A DNA stretch of 64,000 nucleotides from Anaerolineales bacterium (GTDB lineage Bacteria > Chloroflexota > Anaerolineae > 4572-78 > J111): the NCBI GenBank assembly GCA_015075185.1, contig JABTUW010000002.1, positions 1,736,001 through 1,800,000 of the forward strand, given 5' to 3'. Shown here one piece after another: positions 8,538 to 15,739 of the stretch. The position numbers were made by a program, and so were the translations under genes. Positions within the stretch are counted from its first letter, which is position 1; each line of letters begins with the position of its first letter. The notes below the pieces were generated by a model. The model had not been told where the DNA came from. It saw only the letters and a program-made list of their open reading frames with translations, and did not search any database.

Positions 8538-9344
8538 GTGAAACAGAGGTGCTTGTTTGTATCATTAGTGGCCGTGATCTTACTGTCGGCCTGCGGACCG
8601 TCGGCGGCCCGCTACAACAATCGCGGCAACGAAGAATATGCCGCAGAAAATTATGATGAAGCGCTGAAAAACTATACGTCGGCCCAGCGCGAGGATCCAG
8701 ATCTGGCGGAACCTTATTACAATGCCGGCAGCGCTTTCCACCGTAAGGACGATTTTGAAGCGGCCATTGCTCAAACCCAGCAGTCGCTCCGCGCCGCTGA
8801 AGATGAGTTAGCGGAACAGGGGCACTACAATCTCGGCAACAATTTTTTTAAGCTGCAAGATTGGGAGGCCGCAATTGAGGCTTATAAAGATGCGCTGCGC
8901 TTGAAGCCGGATGATGCCGATGCCAAACACAATCTGGAATTGGCGTTGAAGATGCTGCAACAACAGCAACAACAGCAGCAACAGCAACAGCAGGGACAGC
9001 AAGGCCAAGGGAACCAACAGCAGCAGAGTCAGGGTGGCGGCCAAAACCAGCAGCAACAGCAGCAAGGAGGCCAACAGGGAGAACAGGAGAATCAGCAGGG
9101 CGGTGGCCAACAGAATCAACAGGAACAGAACCAGGGGCAATCCTCTGGTGGCCCTCAACCGGAGGAACAAGAGCAATCCGGCAGCGGCAGCGAACTCTCA
9201 CCCGAAGAGGCTCAACAACTGCTGGATGCTTTGGGCCAAAATAGTCAAACTTTGCAGGAGCGACTGAATCAGACATTGGGCGATGGCAGTAGCGAAGGTG
9301 GCTTTGGCGGTGCGCCCAAACCTTTACCCGCTCAAGATTGGTAA
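8538..9344 (+). CDS. batC: BatC-type TPR lipoprotein with glutamine-rich tail
   Basis: A 268-residue lipoprotein. GTG 8538 is preferred because GAGGAG lies 7 nt upstream; it gives a short signal peptide with the lipobox LLSAC (Cys near residue 18). Three TPR repeats follow (about residues 25-140, such as EPYYNAGSAFHRKDDFEAA and KHNLELALKML). The remaining half is very rich in Gln, Gly and Asn (about residues 145-225), then the acidic LSPEEAQQLLDALGQN. Gln- and Gly-rich low-complexity tails occur in several BatC-type proteins. It probably links the VWA proteins to BatD on the outer face of the membrane. Confidence 0.85.
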   Translation: MKQRCLFVSLVAVILLSACGPSAARYNNRGNEEYAAENYDEALKNYTSAQREDPDLAEPYYNAGSAFHRKDDFEAAIAQTQQSLRAAEDELAEQGHYNLGNNFFKLQDWEAAIEAYKDALRLKPDDADAKHNLELALKMLQQQQQQQQQQQQGQQGQGNQQQQSQGGGQNQQQQQQGGQQGEQENQQGGGQQNQQEQNQGQSSGGPQPEEQEQSGSGSELSPEEAQQLLDALGQNSQTLQERLNQTLGDGSSEGGFGGAPKPLPAQDW

Positions 9345-9348
9345 TCTT

Positions 9349-9395
9349 ATGTGTTTCAGGTTTCAGGTTTCAAGTTTTAAGTTACAAGTTGTGGC
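9349..9395. repeat. TTTCAGGTTTCAAGTT-type repeat at the batD start
   Basis: Imperfect tandem copies of CAGGTTTCA / CAAGTTTTA cover the batD start codon and first codons. Read in frame they give CFRFQVSSFKLQV, a translation typical of this intergenic repeat type. Confidence 0.55.
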
Positions 9396-11130
9396 GGCAG
9401 TCCTGTTAGGATTGTTCTTGATTAGCCCTGTTTCCGCCCCAGCTTTGGCGCAATCGGTCCCTATCACGGCCGCCGTAGACCGCACTATTCTCTCTACCAA
9501 AGAACAACTGACCCTCACCGTTACCGTCACCGGGGATTTTCTGGATATTCCCAATCCGGACTTGTCGCAGTTAACTGACTTTGTGGTAGTCAGCAGCAGC
9601 ACCTCAACCCAGGTCAGCATTATTAACGGCGATTTGACCACGCAGGGCGTATTTGTCTACCAGCTTCAGCCGCTTCGCGAGGGGGGGCTGGTCATCAGCC
9701 CGATCAGTATTAACCTGAGCGGCCAGATTTTTCAAACTGAGCCGATTGATATTCGAGTCATTGCCGCGAGTGCACCGCTCCCCACGCCAACTCCGGCCGG
9801 TCCTGCGCCGGGTTCGATTGAAGGGCAAGATTTTTTTGTACAGGCAGAGGTTGATAATTCGAAGCCCTATTTAGGCCAACAGATCACCTATACCTTTAAG
9901 TTATACCAATCGGTTGGTTTTATCGGCCAGCCTGATTATCAGCCACCCTCGTTTACCAATTTCTGGAGCCAAACAATTGTCACCCAGCCTACTTACAATA
10001 TGAGCGTGGGCGGGCGTGACTACCTGGTCACCGAAATCAAGACGGCCCTTTTTCCGGCCAATCTTGGCCCGATTACCATTTCCCCGGCCAAGATTGTTAT
10101 CCCTAATTTCCCCTATCAGGATATTGTGCTGGAAACGGAATCCATTACGGTTGAGGTACAATCCTTGCCGGATGGAGCGCCTGCCGATTTTAAGGGTGCA
10201 GTGGGTCAATTTGAAATCAAAATGGGCTTGAGTGAAAACGAGACAAAAGTAAATGAGCCGATTACCCTCATCATCGAGATCGAAGGAGCGGGCAATATTG
10301 AAGCTCTGGTGGAACCGCCTTTGCCCAAGTTATCTAATTGGCGATTTTTTGATAGCCAGGCTCAGAGCAGTATTGAGATTCGGGGTGACAAGGTTTACGG
10401 AACTCGTCGCTTTGAGCGGCTGATTGTGCCTGGTCAGCCAGGCAATTTCACCATCTCCCCCATGAATTTTTCCTATTTTGATCTTGAAGCGGGCCAGTAT
10501 CGAACTATCAGTTCGCAGCCTGTCCCGGTAATTGTGAAACCGGGCGAAGGGGAGGATTTACCTCCGCCGATTGTCGCTCCCGGCCCTAACAAGCAGGAGG
10601 TAGCCCTGCTGGCGGGCGACATTCGCCATATCAAGCCGGTGCCATCCTCCTTGAGCAGTCAAGAGAGTTCGCTGTTCGGGCAGCCGCTCTATTGGAGTGC
10701 CTGGATTTTGCCTATTCTGGTCGTTGGGGGGGTGTGGGTTTGGCAGAATCGGCGGCAGTACCTGCTGATGAATTCGGCCTATGCCCGTAGCCAGAGCGCC
10801 CGGCGGGTAGCGCTAAAAATCCTGGCCGAGGCGCAGCGAAGCGGCACTGGCAATTACGCTGCCGCCCATCGCGCCCTGTTAGGTTACTTGTCTGATAAAC
10901 TAAATCGACCCACTACCGGCCTGACCAATGATGGCTTGGTCGCTTTGCTCAAGACTACCAAACTTGACCTGGCCCTGATAGAACGGGTTCAACAGACGCT
11001 AGCCCAGATTGACATTGGCCGCTTTGCTCCTGGTGAGGCTACGGTCGGCTCTTTTTTGTCGGAAACGCAAAAGTTGATTAACGACCTGGAAAAATCGTTT
11101 AAAGAATTAGAAATTAGAAGCTACAAATAA
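9349..11130 (+). CDS. batD: BatD protein
   Basis: A 593-residue exported protein. It has an N-terminal hydrophobic segment (VVAAVLLGLFLISPVSAPALAQ), tandem BatD beta-sandwich regions (VDRTILSTKEQLTLTVTVTGD; later VDNSKPYLGQQITYTFKLYQS) and a C-terminal membrane helix (about residues 445-465, SAWILPILVVGGVWVW). A cytoplasmic tail follows (ARRVALKILAEAQRSG...DIGRFAPGEATVGSF). The start is set at ATG 9349; a longer frame from 9283 overlaps batC. The first 15 residues (MCFRFQVSSFKLQV) are encoded by a repeat often found between genes. Confidence 0.88.
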   Translation: MCFRFQVSSFKLQVVAAVLLGLFLISPVSAPALAQSVPITAAVDRTILSTKEQLTLTVTVTGDFLDIPNPDLSQLTDFVVVSSSTSTQVSIINGDLTTQGVFVYQLQPLREGGLVISPISINLSGQIFQTEPIDIRVIAASAPLPTPTPAGPAPGSIEGQDFFVQAEVDNSKPYLGQQITYTFKLYQSVGFIGQPDYQPPSFTNFWSQTIVTQPTYNMSVGGRDYLVTEIKTALFPANLGPITISPAKIVIPNFPYQDIVLETESITVEVQSLPDGAPADFKGAVGQFEIKMGLSENETKVNEPITLIIEIEGAGNIEALVEPPLPKLSNWRFFDSQAQSSIEIRGDKVYGTRRFERLIVPGQPGNFTISPMNFSYFDLEAGQYRTISSQPVPVIVKPGEGEDLPPPIVAPGPNKQEVALLAGDIRHIKPVPSSLSSQESSLFGQPLYWSAWILPILVVGGVWVWQNRRQYLLMNSAYARSQSARRVALKILAEAQRSGTGNYAAAHRALLGYLSDKLNRPTTGLTNDGLVALLKTTKLDLALIERVQQTLAQIDIGRFAPGEATVGSFLSETQKLINDLEKSFKELEIRSYK

Positions 11131-11132
11131 GA

Positions 11133-11948
11133 ATGAAAGTAGACCGGGGTTTGTTGCGAATAATAGCGCCACTTGTCATGGCCTGGTTGTTTATCCAACT
11201 CGTTCCTCCATCTCTGGCCCTCACCCAAGAGCCAGTGACCCCAACCGAAGCGATGCGCGTGGCCAATGAGGATTACGAAGCCGGCAATTATGCCGAAGCC
11301 GCCTCGATTTACGAGGCAATTATTGCCTCGGGCTTGCATCATAGCAATGTTTATTACAACTTGGGGAATGCTTATTTCAAGCAGGAAGATTTAGGCCGGG
11401 CCATTCTCAACTATCGCCGCGCCCAGCGGCTTGATCCCCGTGATGCTGACACGGCAGCAAACTTGAGCATTGCGCGTGCCCAAACCGTGGACAAGCTTGA
11501 GACTGTGCCGGAAAGCGGCCTGTCCAATTTGGTTCAACTGGCCGAGGAGTGGCTGACCTTGAGCGAGGCCCTCCTCTTGGCCCTCATCCTATGGTTACTG
11601 ATTGGCGCCCTGGCCGTCATCGCCCTGCTCAAGCTGGCGTGGCGGCGCTGGTGTGGCATTGGCATGGGCGTGCTGGCGGTGTTTTTGCTGGTCGGTTTGG
11701 TCTCGATGGTCAATCGTTACTACACCGAGCAAAATCATCCCCCCGCAGTAATCGTGGCCCAGCAAGTGGATGCCACCAGCGGGCCGGGCACCTCTGAACA
11801 ATATTTGGTTGAGTTCACGCTTCATTCCGGCGCTGAGGTCAGCTTGATCGAAAGCCGCTCTGGCTGGCAGCGTATTACCCTTCCCGGTGATTTGCAGGGC
11901 TGGGTACCCGCTGAAGCCGTGGAAAGGGTGAGTGAGAAACGGGGGTGA
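11133..11948 (+). CDS. batE: BatE-type TPR and SH3-like membrane protein
   Basis: A 271-residue protein with a signal peptide (about residues 8-30, WLFIQLVPPSLALTQ), a TPR pair (YYNLGNAYFKQEDLGRA, residues about 72-105), two membrane helices (about 150-190, ALILWLLIGALAVIALL and MGVLAVFLLVGLVSM) and a C-terminal SH3b-like domain (ATSGPGTSEQYLVEFTLHSG...GWVPAEAVERV). This is the normal architecture of the terminal gene of Bat operons. It starts 2 nt after batD stops, and its stop lies inside the stem of the terminator that ends the operon. Confidence 0.87.
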   Translation: MKVDRGLLRIIAPLVMAWLFIQLVPPSLALTQEPVTPTEAMRVANEDYEAGNYAEAASIYEAIIASGLHHSNVYYNLGNAYFKQEDLGRAILNYRRAQRLDPRDADTAANLSIARAQTVDKLETVPESGLSNLVQLAEEWLTLSEALLLALILWLLIGALAVIALLKLAWRRWCGIGMGVLAVFLLVGLVSMVNRYYTEQNHPPAVIVAQQVDATSGPGTSEQYLVEFTLHSGAEVSLIESRSGWQRITLPGDLQGWVPAEAVERVSEKRG

Positions 11949-11970
11949 GTTAAGGCTCACCCCCGTTTTA
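11937..11970 (+). terminator. Intrinsic terminator of the MoxR/Bat operon
   Basis: The perfect 13-nt arms AAACGGGGGTGAG (11937-11949) and CTCACCCCCGTTT (11956-11968) enclose the loop TTAAGG and are followed by T residues. The batE stop codon lies within the left arm. This and the promoter elements at 12114-12180 are the main content of the 381-nt gene-free stretch 11949-12329. Confidence 0.85.
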
Positions 11971-12113
11971 GTTTAGATTGTTCCCTCAAACTCCCCCTAA
12001 ACTGAGTTCAATTTGAAAACAACAGTTTTTTCGGCCCCAGGCCTGGTAAAAACTTGCGTATTATTCTGATTTGGGTTTAATTACAAAATCCTCAAACTCC
12101 GCCGCTAACAAAC

Positions 12114-12180
12114 AGTGACATTATTTCAAGGAAACAGTGATAAATGTCACTTATCAATGAGCAACGATGCCCCTATAATG
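12114..12180 (+). promoter_or_regulatory. Activator-type palindrome and promoter of the phosphatase-fold gene
   Basis: CAGTGACA (12114-12121) and AAATGTCACT (12143-12152) form an outer inverted repeat. The inner AGTGATAAATGTCACT (12137-12152) is a perfect AGTGA-N6-TCACT palindrome like CRP/FNR-family sites. TATAAT lies at 12175-12180 with weak -35 TTATCA at 12152-12157 (17-nt spacing). The inner palindrome would be centred near -42, the class II activator position. AAACAGTGA also occurs as a direct repeat 22 nt apart. A near-identical arrangement lies at 50785. The regulator is unknown. Confidence 0.6.
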
Positions 12181-12191
12181 GGGCTAAGTTT

Positions 12192-12208
12192 GCAGGAAAT
12201 AATCCTGC
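12192..12208 (+). promoter_or_regulatory. Small hairpin in the 5' leader
   Basis: GCAGGA-AATAA-TCCTGC forms a 6-bp stem with a 5-nt loop just downstream of the predicted transcript start, in the roughly 140-nt leader of the phosphatase-fold gene. Function unknown; it may protect the mRNA 5' end. Confidence 0.35.
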
Positions 12209-12329
12209 TAGTAAGAAAGGCAACAAATTTTTAGCGCATCTATCGAGTCAAAAAATTAGCTAGATTCACAAAATCAAACATTGCATTCGATTTAAACTGA
12301 ATTTTCAGGGATCATAGGAGATCCACAAA

Positions 12330-13607
12330 ATGTCCATATTACCGTCATCAAATTCTATTTGGGAAATACCACCGCCAAAAGACCCTCACCCACAGAAACC
12401 TACTCTGATTGCTCGCCGAAGACAACAGGGCTTATTTGTTGGAAGACGAGCAATATCAATTGTCCTGGCTATCTTGGTTTTGGGATGTTTGAATTTTGTG
12501 TCTCTGTCGGTTTTTTGGATGCCAACTCAGGGCAAAGAGATTGAAGGCTCCGAATGGCGCGCCGGTTCTAGCCCGTACCAGTTATCTACCTCGCCTCTTC
12601 AACCTGTCCTCTTCCAGGCAATAGTAGCACCCCCACTGCCCACGGAGCAATCCACTTTCCTGCAAGTTCCTCCCTCTCCGACAGCTACAGCGACCCCCTC
12701 TGCTACACCAACCCTCCCCCCGACGGCCACGCCTCCTGCCACACCAACTTCCCCCCCGCCGACGAATGTGCCGATCATCGTCGAAGCGGCAGCACCAACG
12801 GCAAGGCCAGAATCGAAAATTGAACATGTTGTTATCATCAGTGTTGACGGGATGGGTTCTGATGTGTTTGCCGCCGCCGAAGCCCCTAATATGGATAAGC
12901 TGGTTGCCGGCGGCGCTTTTAGCGCCCAGGCGCAAACGGTGAATATGAGCGAAACCCTGCCCAGCCACGCTTCGATGGTAAGCGGAATGATCCCGGAAAA
13001 ACACGGTATTTTGTGGGGGGTGCCTTACATCGGCTGGCCGGGGATGAATGGCCCGACGTTGTTCAGTGTGGCTCATGATGCTGGCTTAAGCACAGCCATG
13101 GTCTTTGGCAAGCAGAAAATGAATTACCTCATCCTGCCTAATTCAGTGGACACCTGCTTTTGCACCGACGCGCACGATCCCGAAATTAAGGACCAGGCGG
13201 TTAAGATCATTCAGGCTGGTTTGCCTAATGTGCTTTTTATTCACTTTCCAGATACCGACCGGGTCGGGCATGCCTTTGGCTGGGGGTCGCAAAATCAGCT
13301 TTACGCGGTAAATTTTGCCGATGGCTTGATTGGCGAAATTGTGACTGCACTTAAAGATGGGGGTTATTTGAACAGCACTCTTTTGATTGTTACGGCCGAT
13401 CATGGGGGTCACGACAAAAGACATGGCGATGATTCACCGGTGGATAGAACAATCCCTTGGCTGGCAGTGGGGCCCAAGGTACGATCTGGCGTAACGCTCG
13501 GCAGCGCCATCAATACTTATGATACCGCCGCTACAGTTTTATACGCTTTTGGATTGCCTATCCCTGAGGGGTGGGATGGTCAGCCGATCTTAGAAATCTT
13601 CCAATAA
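12330..13607 (+). CDS. Membrane-anchored alkaline-phosphatase-superfamily phosphodiesterase
   Basis: A 425-residue protein with a cytoplasmic N-terminus, one membrane helix (about residues 33-55, AISIVLAILVLGCLNFVSLS), a Pro/Thr/Ala linker (about 105-155) and an extracytoplasmic type I phosphodiesterase/nucleotide-pyrophosphatase domain. Metal-site motifs are visible: SVDGMGSD, the nucleophile Thr in SETLPSHASM, DTDRVGHAFG, and TADHGGHDKRHG with further Asp/His ligands. Such enzymes cleave phosphodiesters or phosphate monoesters outside the cell; the substrate cannot be told. The start has AGGAGA about 8 nt upstream. A strong promoter with a palindromic site lies at 12114. It is monocistronic, closed by a hairpin at 13610. 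Confidence 0.88.
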   Translation: MSILPSSNSIWEIPPPKDPHPQKPTLIARRRQQGLFVGRRAISIVLAILVLGCLNFVSLSVFWMPTQGKEIEGSEWRAGSSPYQLSTSPLQPVLFQAIVAPPLPTEQSTFLQVPPSPTATATPSATPTLPPTATPPATPTSPPPTNVPIIVEAAAPTARPESKIEHVVIISVDGMGSDVFAAAEAPNMDKLVAGGAFSAQAQTVNMSETLPSHASMVSGMIPEKHGILWGVPYIGWPGMNGPTLFSVAHDAGLSTAMVFGKQKMNYLILPNSVDTCFCTDAHDPEIKDQAVKIIQAGLPNVLFIHFPDTDRVGHAFGWGSQNQLYAVNFADGLIGEIVTALKDGGYLNSTLLIVTADHGGHDKRHGDDSPVDRTIPWLAVGPKVRSGVTLGSAINTYDTAATVLYAFGLPIPEGWDGQPILEIFQ

Positions 13608-13609
13608 AT

Positions 13610-13634
13610 AAACGGCTGTCCAATAGCCGTTTTA
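13610..13634. terminator. Bidirectional terminator between the phosphatase-fold gene and aspS
   Basis: AAACGGCT (13610-13617), a 7-nt loop, and AGCCGTTT form a stable stem followed by T-rich sequence on the plus strand. On the minus strand ATTTATT follows it, so it may end transcripts arriving from both sides. Confidence 0.7.
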
Positions 13635-13638
13635 CTTA

Positions 13639-13703
13639 TGCCCTCTCGTTCCCAAACCCCGTCCTGAGCGAAGTCGAAGGATCAGTTTGGGAACGAGAGG
13701 GCA
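13639..13703. repeat. Perfect 19-bp inverted repeat carrying CCTGAGCGAAGTCGAAGG
   Basis: Left arm 13639-13657 (TGCCCTCTCGTTCCCAAAC) and right arm 13685-13703 are exact reverse complements. The 27-nt loop holds CCTGAGCGAAGTCGAAGG, a word I associate with widespread bacterial intergenic repeats. T6 follows on the plus strand, so it could also terminate plus-strand transcripts just after aspS ends on the other strand. Confidence 0.8.
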
Positions 13704-13708
13704 ATTTT

Positions 13709-15493
13709 TTATTCCAAATCCAACTTAATGTGCAAATCCCGCAACTGTTGTGGATGGGCCTCGGTAGGCGCGTTGGCCATAAGGTCGGCAGCGGATTGGC
13801 TCTTGGGGAAGGCAATGACTTCGCGGATGTTTGGTTCACCGGCCAGGAGCATCACAATCCGGTCAATGCCGGGAGCGATGCCGCCATGGGGCGGCGTACC
13901 GTACTCAAACGCCTCGACCATATGTCCGAACTGGCGCTTGGCCTCCTCGATCTCCAAACCAATCAAGCCAAAAACCTTCTCCTGCAAATCACGCTGGTGA
14001 ATCCGGATACTGCCCCCGGCGATTTCATAACCATTCAAAACCAGGTCATACTGCTTGCCACGCGCCTGGCTCGGATCGGTCTCCAGCAGGGGAATGTCCT
14101 CATCCATCGGGGCGGTAAAGAGATGGTGACTGGGATCCCAGCGCTTTTCTTCCTCGTTCCAGACCAGGAAGGGAAAGTCAATGACCCAGCAGAAAGCGAG
14201 TACATTCGGGTCGAACAGGCCCAAGCGTTGCCCCAGTTCAACGCGCAGCCGGCCCAGCGATTCGTTGGCGATGGCCGGCTGATCGGCCACGAACAGCAGC
14301 AAGTCACCCGGCTCACCCTGCAATTGCTTGACAATGGCCACTGTTTCCTCAGTCGAGAGAAATTTGGCAAAAGAGGACCGCACCCCCTCCTTCGCCCCCC
14401 CTTCTAAGGGGGAATCTATAGCCAGCCAGGCCAAACCTTTGGCTCCAAATTCTTTAACAAAATCGGCCAATTCGTCAAGCTGCTTGCGGCTGTAATGGGC
14501 CTGGCCCTTGACATTCATCCCTTTGACCAACCCGCCGGAGGCCACGGTCTCGCTAAAAACTTTGAAGCCGCTGTTGGCAACCAGGGCATTGACCTCCACT
14601 AACTCCATGCCAAAACGAATGTCGGGATTATCGCGGCCAAAGCGGGCCATCGCCTCTCGATAACTCAGGCGGGGGAAGGGTTTGTATAGAATTTGCCGCT
14701 CGGTGTTGTTCTCGACAATACCGATCATCAGTCGTTCAATCAACTCCATCACGTCGTCTCGATCCACAAAGCTCATTTCCATATCGAGCTGAGTAAACTC
14801 AGGCTGGCGGTCGCCGCGCTGGTCCTCATCACGAAAACAGCGGGCGATCTGGAAGTAACGGTCATACCCGGCGACCATGAGCAACTGCTTCAACTGCTGC
14901 GGGCTTTGCGGCAGGGCATAAAACTTGCCCGGATACACCCGGCTGGGCACTAGATAATCGCGCGCGCCCTCCGGCGTTGTTTTAAACAGGATGGGTGTCT
15001 CGATTTCCACAAAACCTTCTTCACCGAGGAAGTTGCGGATGTAGCGCACCACATTATGGCGCAGCATAATATTTCGCTTCATCCGCTGGCGGCGCAAATC
15101 CAAGTAGCGATAGCGCAGCCGCAAACCCTCGTCCACGGTCGTTTCCTTGTTGATATCGAAAGGTGGGGTTTTGGCGGTATTGAGGATTTTCAAGCGCTGC
15201 CCTTCGACTTCGATGCCGCCGGTGCTCAGATTAGAATTCTCCTGCCCGGCGGGGCGGGGGCGGACCCGGCCAGTCACCTGAATAACGTACTCGTTGCGCA
15301 GCGCCCCAGCCTGTTCAAGCGCCTCGGCATTGACTGCCGGGTCGAAAACAATCTGGGTTAAGCCATAACGGTCACGCAGATCAATGAAAATTAACCCTCC
15401 ATGATCGCGGCGGCGGTGTACCCAGCCAGCCAGGGTAACGGTCTGTCCTTCATGTTCAGGGCGAAGTTGATCGCAGGTATGTGTTCTTAGCAT
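13709..15493 (-). CDS. aspS: Aspartyl-tRNA synthetase, bacterial type
   Basis: A 594-residue class II synthetase that charges tRNA-Asp. In order: an OB-fold anticodon-binding domain (GQTVTLAGWVHRRRDHGG, about residues 17-34), motif 1 (FVEIETPIL), motif 2 (FYALPQSPQQLKQLLM...RYFQIARCFRDED), the bacterial GAD insertion (about 310-425) and motif 3 (GGIAPGIDRIVMLLAG). ATG 15493 is chosen because family members begin MLRTHTCDQLR; the longer frame to 15586 has no support. Oddly, the GAD insertion contains DSPLEGGAKEGVRS, encoded by a repeat at 14383-14416. An extended -10 promoter lies at 15577. Confidence 0.96.
   Translation of the reverse strand: MLRTHTCDQLRPEHEGQTVTLAGWVHRRRDHGGLIFIDLRDRYGLTQIVFDPAVNAEALEQAGALRNEYVIQVTGRVRPRPAGQENSNLSTGGIEVEGQRLKILNTAKTPPFDINKETTVDEGLRLRYRYLDLRRQRMKRNIMLRHNVVRYIRNFLGEEGFVEIETPILFKTTPEGARDYLVPSRVYPGKFYALPQSPQQLKQLLMVAGYDRYFQIARCFRDEDQRGDRQPEFTQLDMEMSFVDRDDVMELIERLMIGIVENNTERQILYKPFPRLSYREAMARFGRDNPDIRFGMELVEVNALVANSGFKVFSETVASGGLVKGMNVKGQAHYSRKQLDELADFVKEFGAKGLAWLAIDSPLEGGAKEGVRSSFAKFLSTEETVAIVKQLQGEPGDLLLFVADQPAIANESLGRLRVELGQRLGLFDPNVLAFCWVIDFPFLVWNEEEKRWDPSHHLFTAPMDEDIPLLETDPSQARGKQYDLVLNGYEIAGGSIRIHQRDLQEKVFGLIGLEIEEAKRQFGHMVEAFEYGTPPHGGIAPGIDRIVMLLAGEPNIREVIAFPKSQSAADLMANAPTEAHPQQLRDLHIKLDLE
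14383..14416. repeat. CCCCCTTAGAAGGGGG-type repeat inside aspS
   Basis: On the minus strand it reads GATTCCCCCTTAGAAGGGGG, then GCGAAGGAGGGGGT. It is a GC-rich palindromic repeat typical of intergenic DNA, translated here in frame as DSPLEGGAKEGV within the GAD domain. Confidence 0.7.
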
Positions 15494-15576
15494 GGTCTCT
15501 TTTCCCATCCAATAAAAAATTTGGGGAGGCTGCTCTGTGTGGCGCAACCACCCCAACGTGATAATGTTGCTTGCCG

Positions 15577-15585
15577 ATTTTAGCA
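15577..15585 (-). promoter_or_regulatory. Extended -10 promoter for aspS
   Basis: On the minus strand it reads TGCTAAAAT (hexamer at 15577-15582). The -35 region is poor. The predicted leader is about 77 nt. Confidence 0.45.
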
Positions 15586-15645
15586 CAAAAGGGGAAAATG
15601 GAAAAGTAAAGACGATTTTCCCATTCCTCTAATCCCGGCAAATTG

Positions 15646-15674
15646 TTGACGTTTGAGAGGGGGTGGGCTAAAAT
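15646..15674 (+). promoter_or_regulatory. Sigma-70-type promoter for the first Wzy-TPR gene
   Basis: TTGACG (15646-15651), a 17-nt spacer and TAAAAT (15669-15674). Expected transcript start near 15681. Confidence 0.6.
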
Positions 15675-15739
15675 CTTTTTGACGTACATAACATGATCGT
15701 GCTCAATCTAACCTTCCTCCATTTGTGGCTCGTTTCCCT

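Noticed and set aside
8956..9120. CAACAG-type tandem DNA repeats considered as a CRISPR or satellite array
   Set aside because: They are codon-level repeats giving the Gln/Gly-rich tail of BatC, with no spacer-repeat periodicity.
12570..12610. Segment SSPYQLSTSPLQP of the phosphatase-fold protein considered as another repeat insert
   Set aside because: The DNA has no inverted or tandem structure and no second copy in the window. It fits an ordinary Pro/Ser-rich linker.
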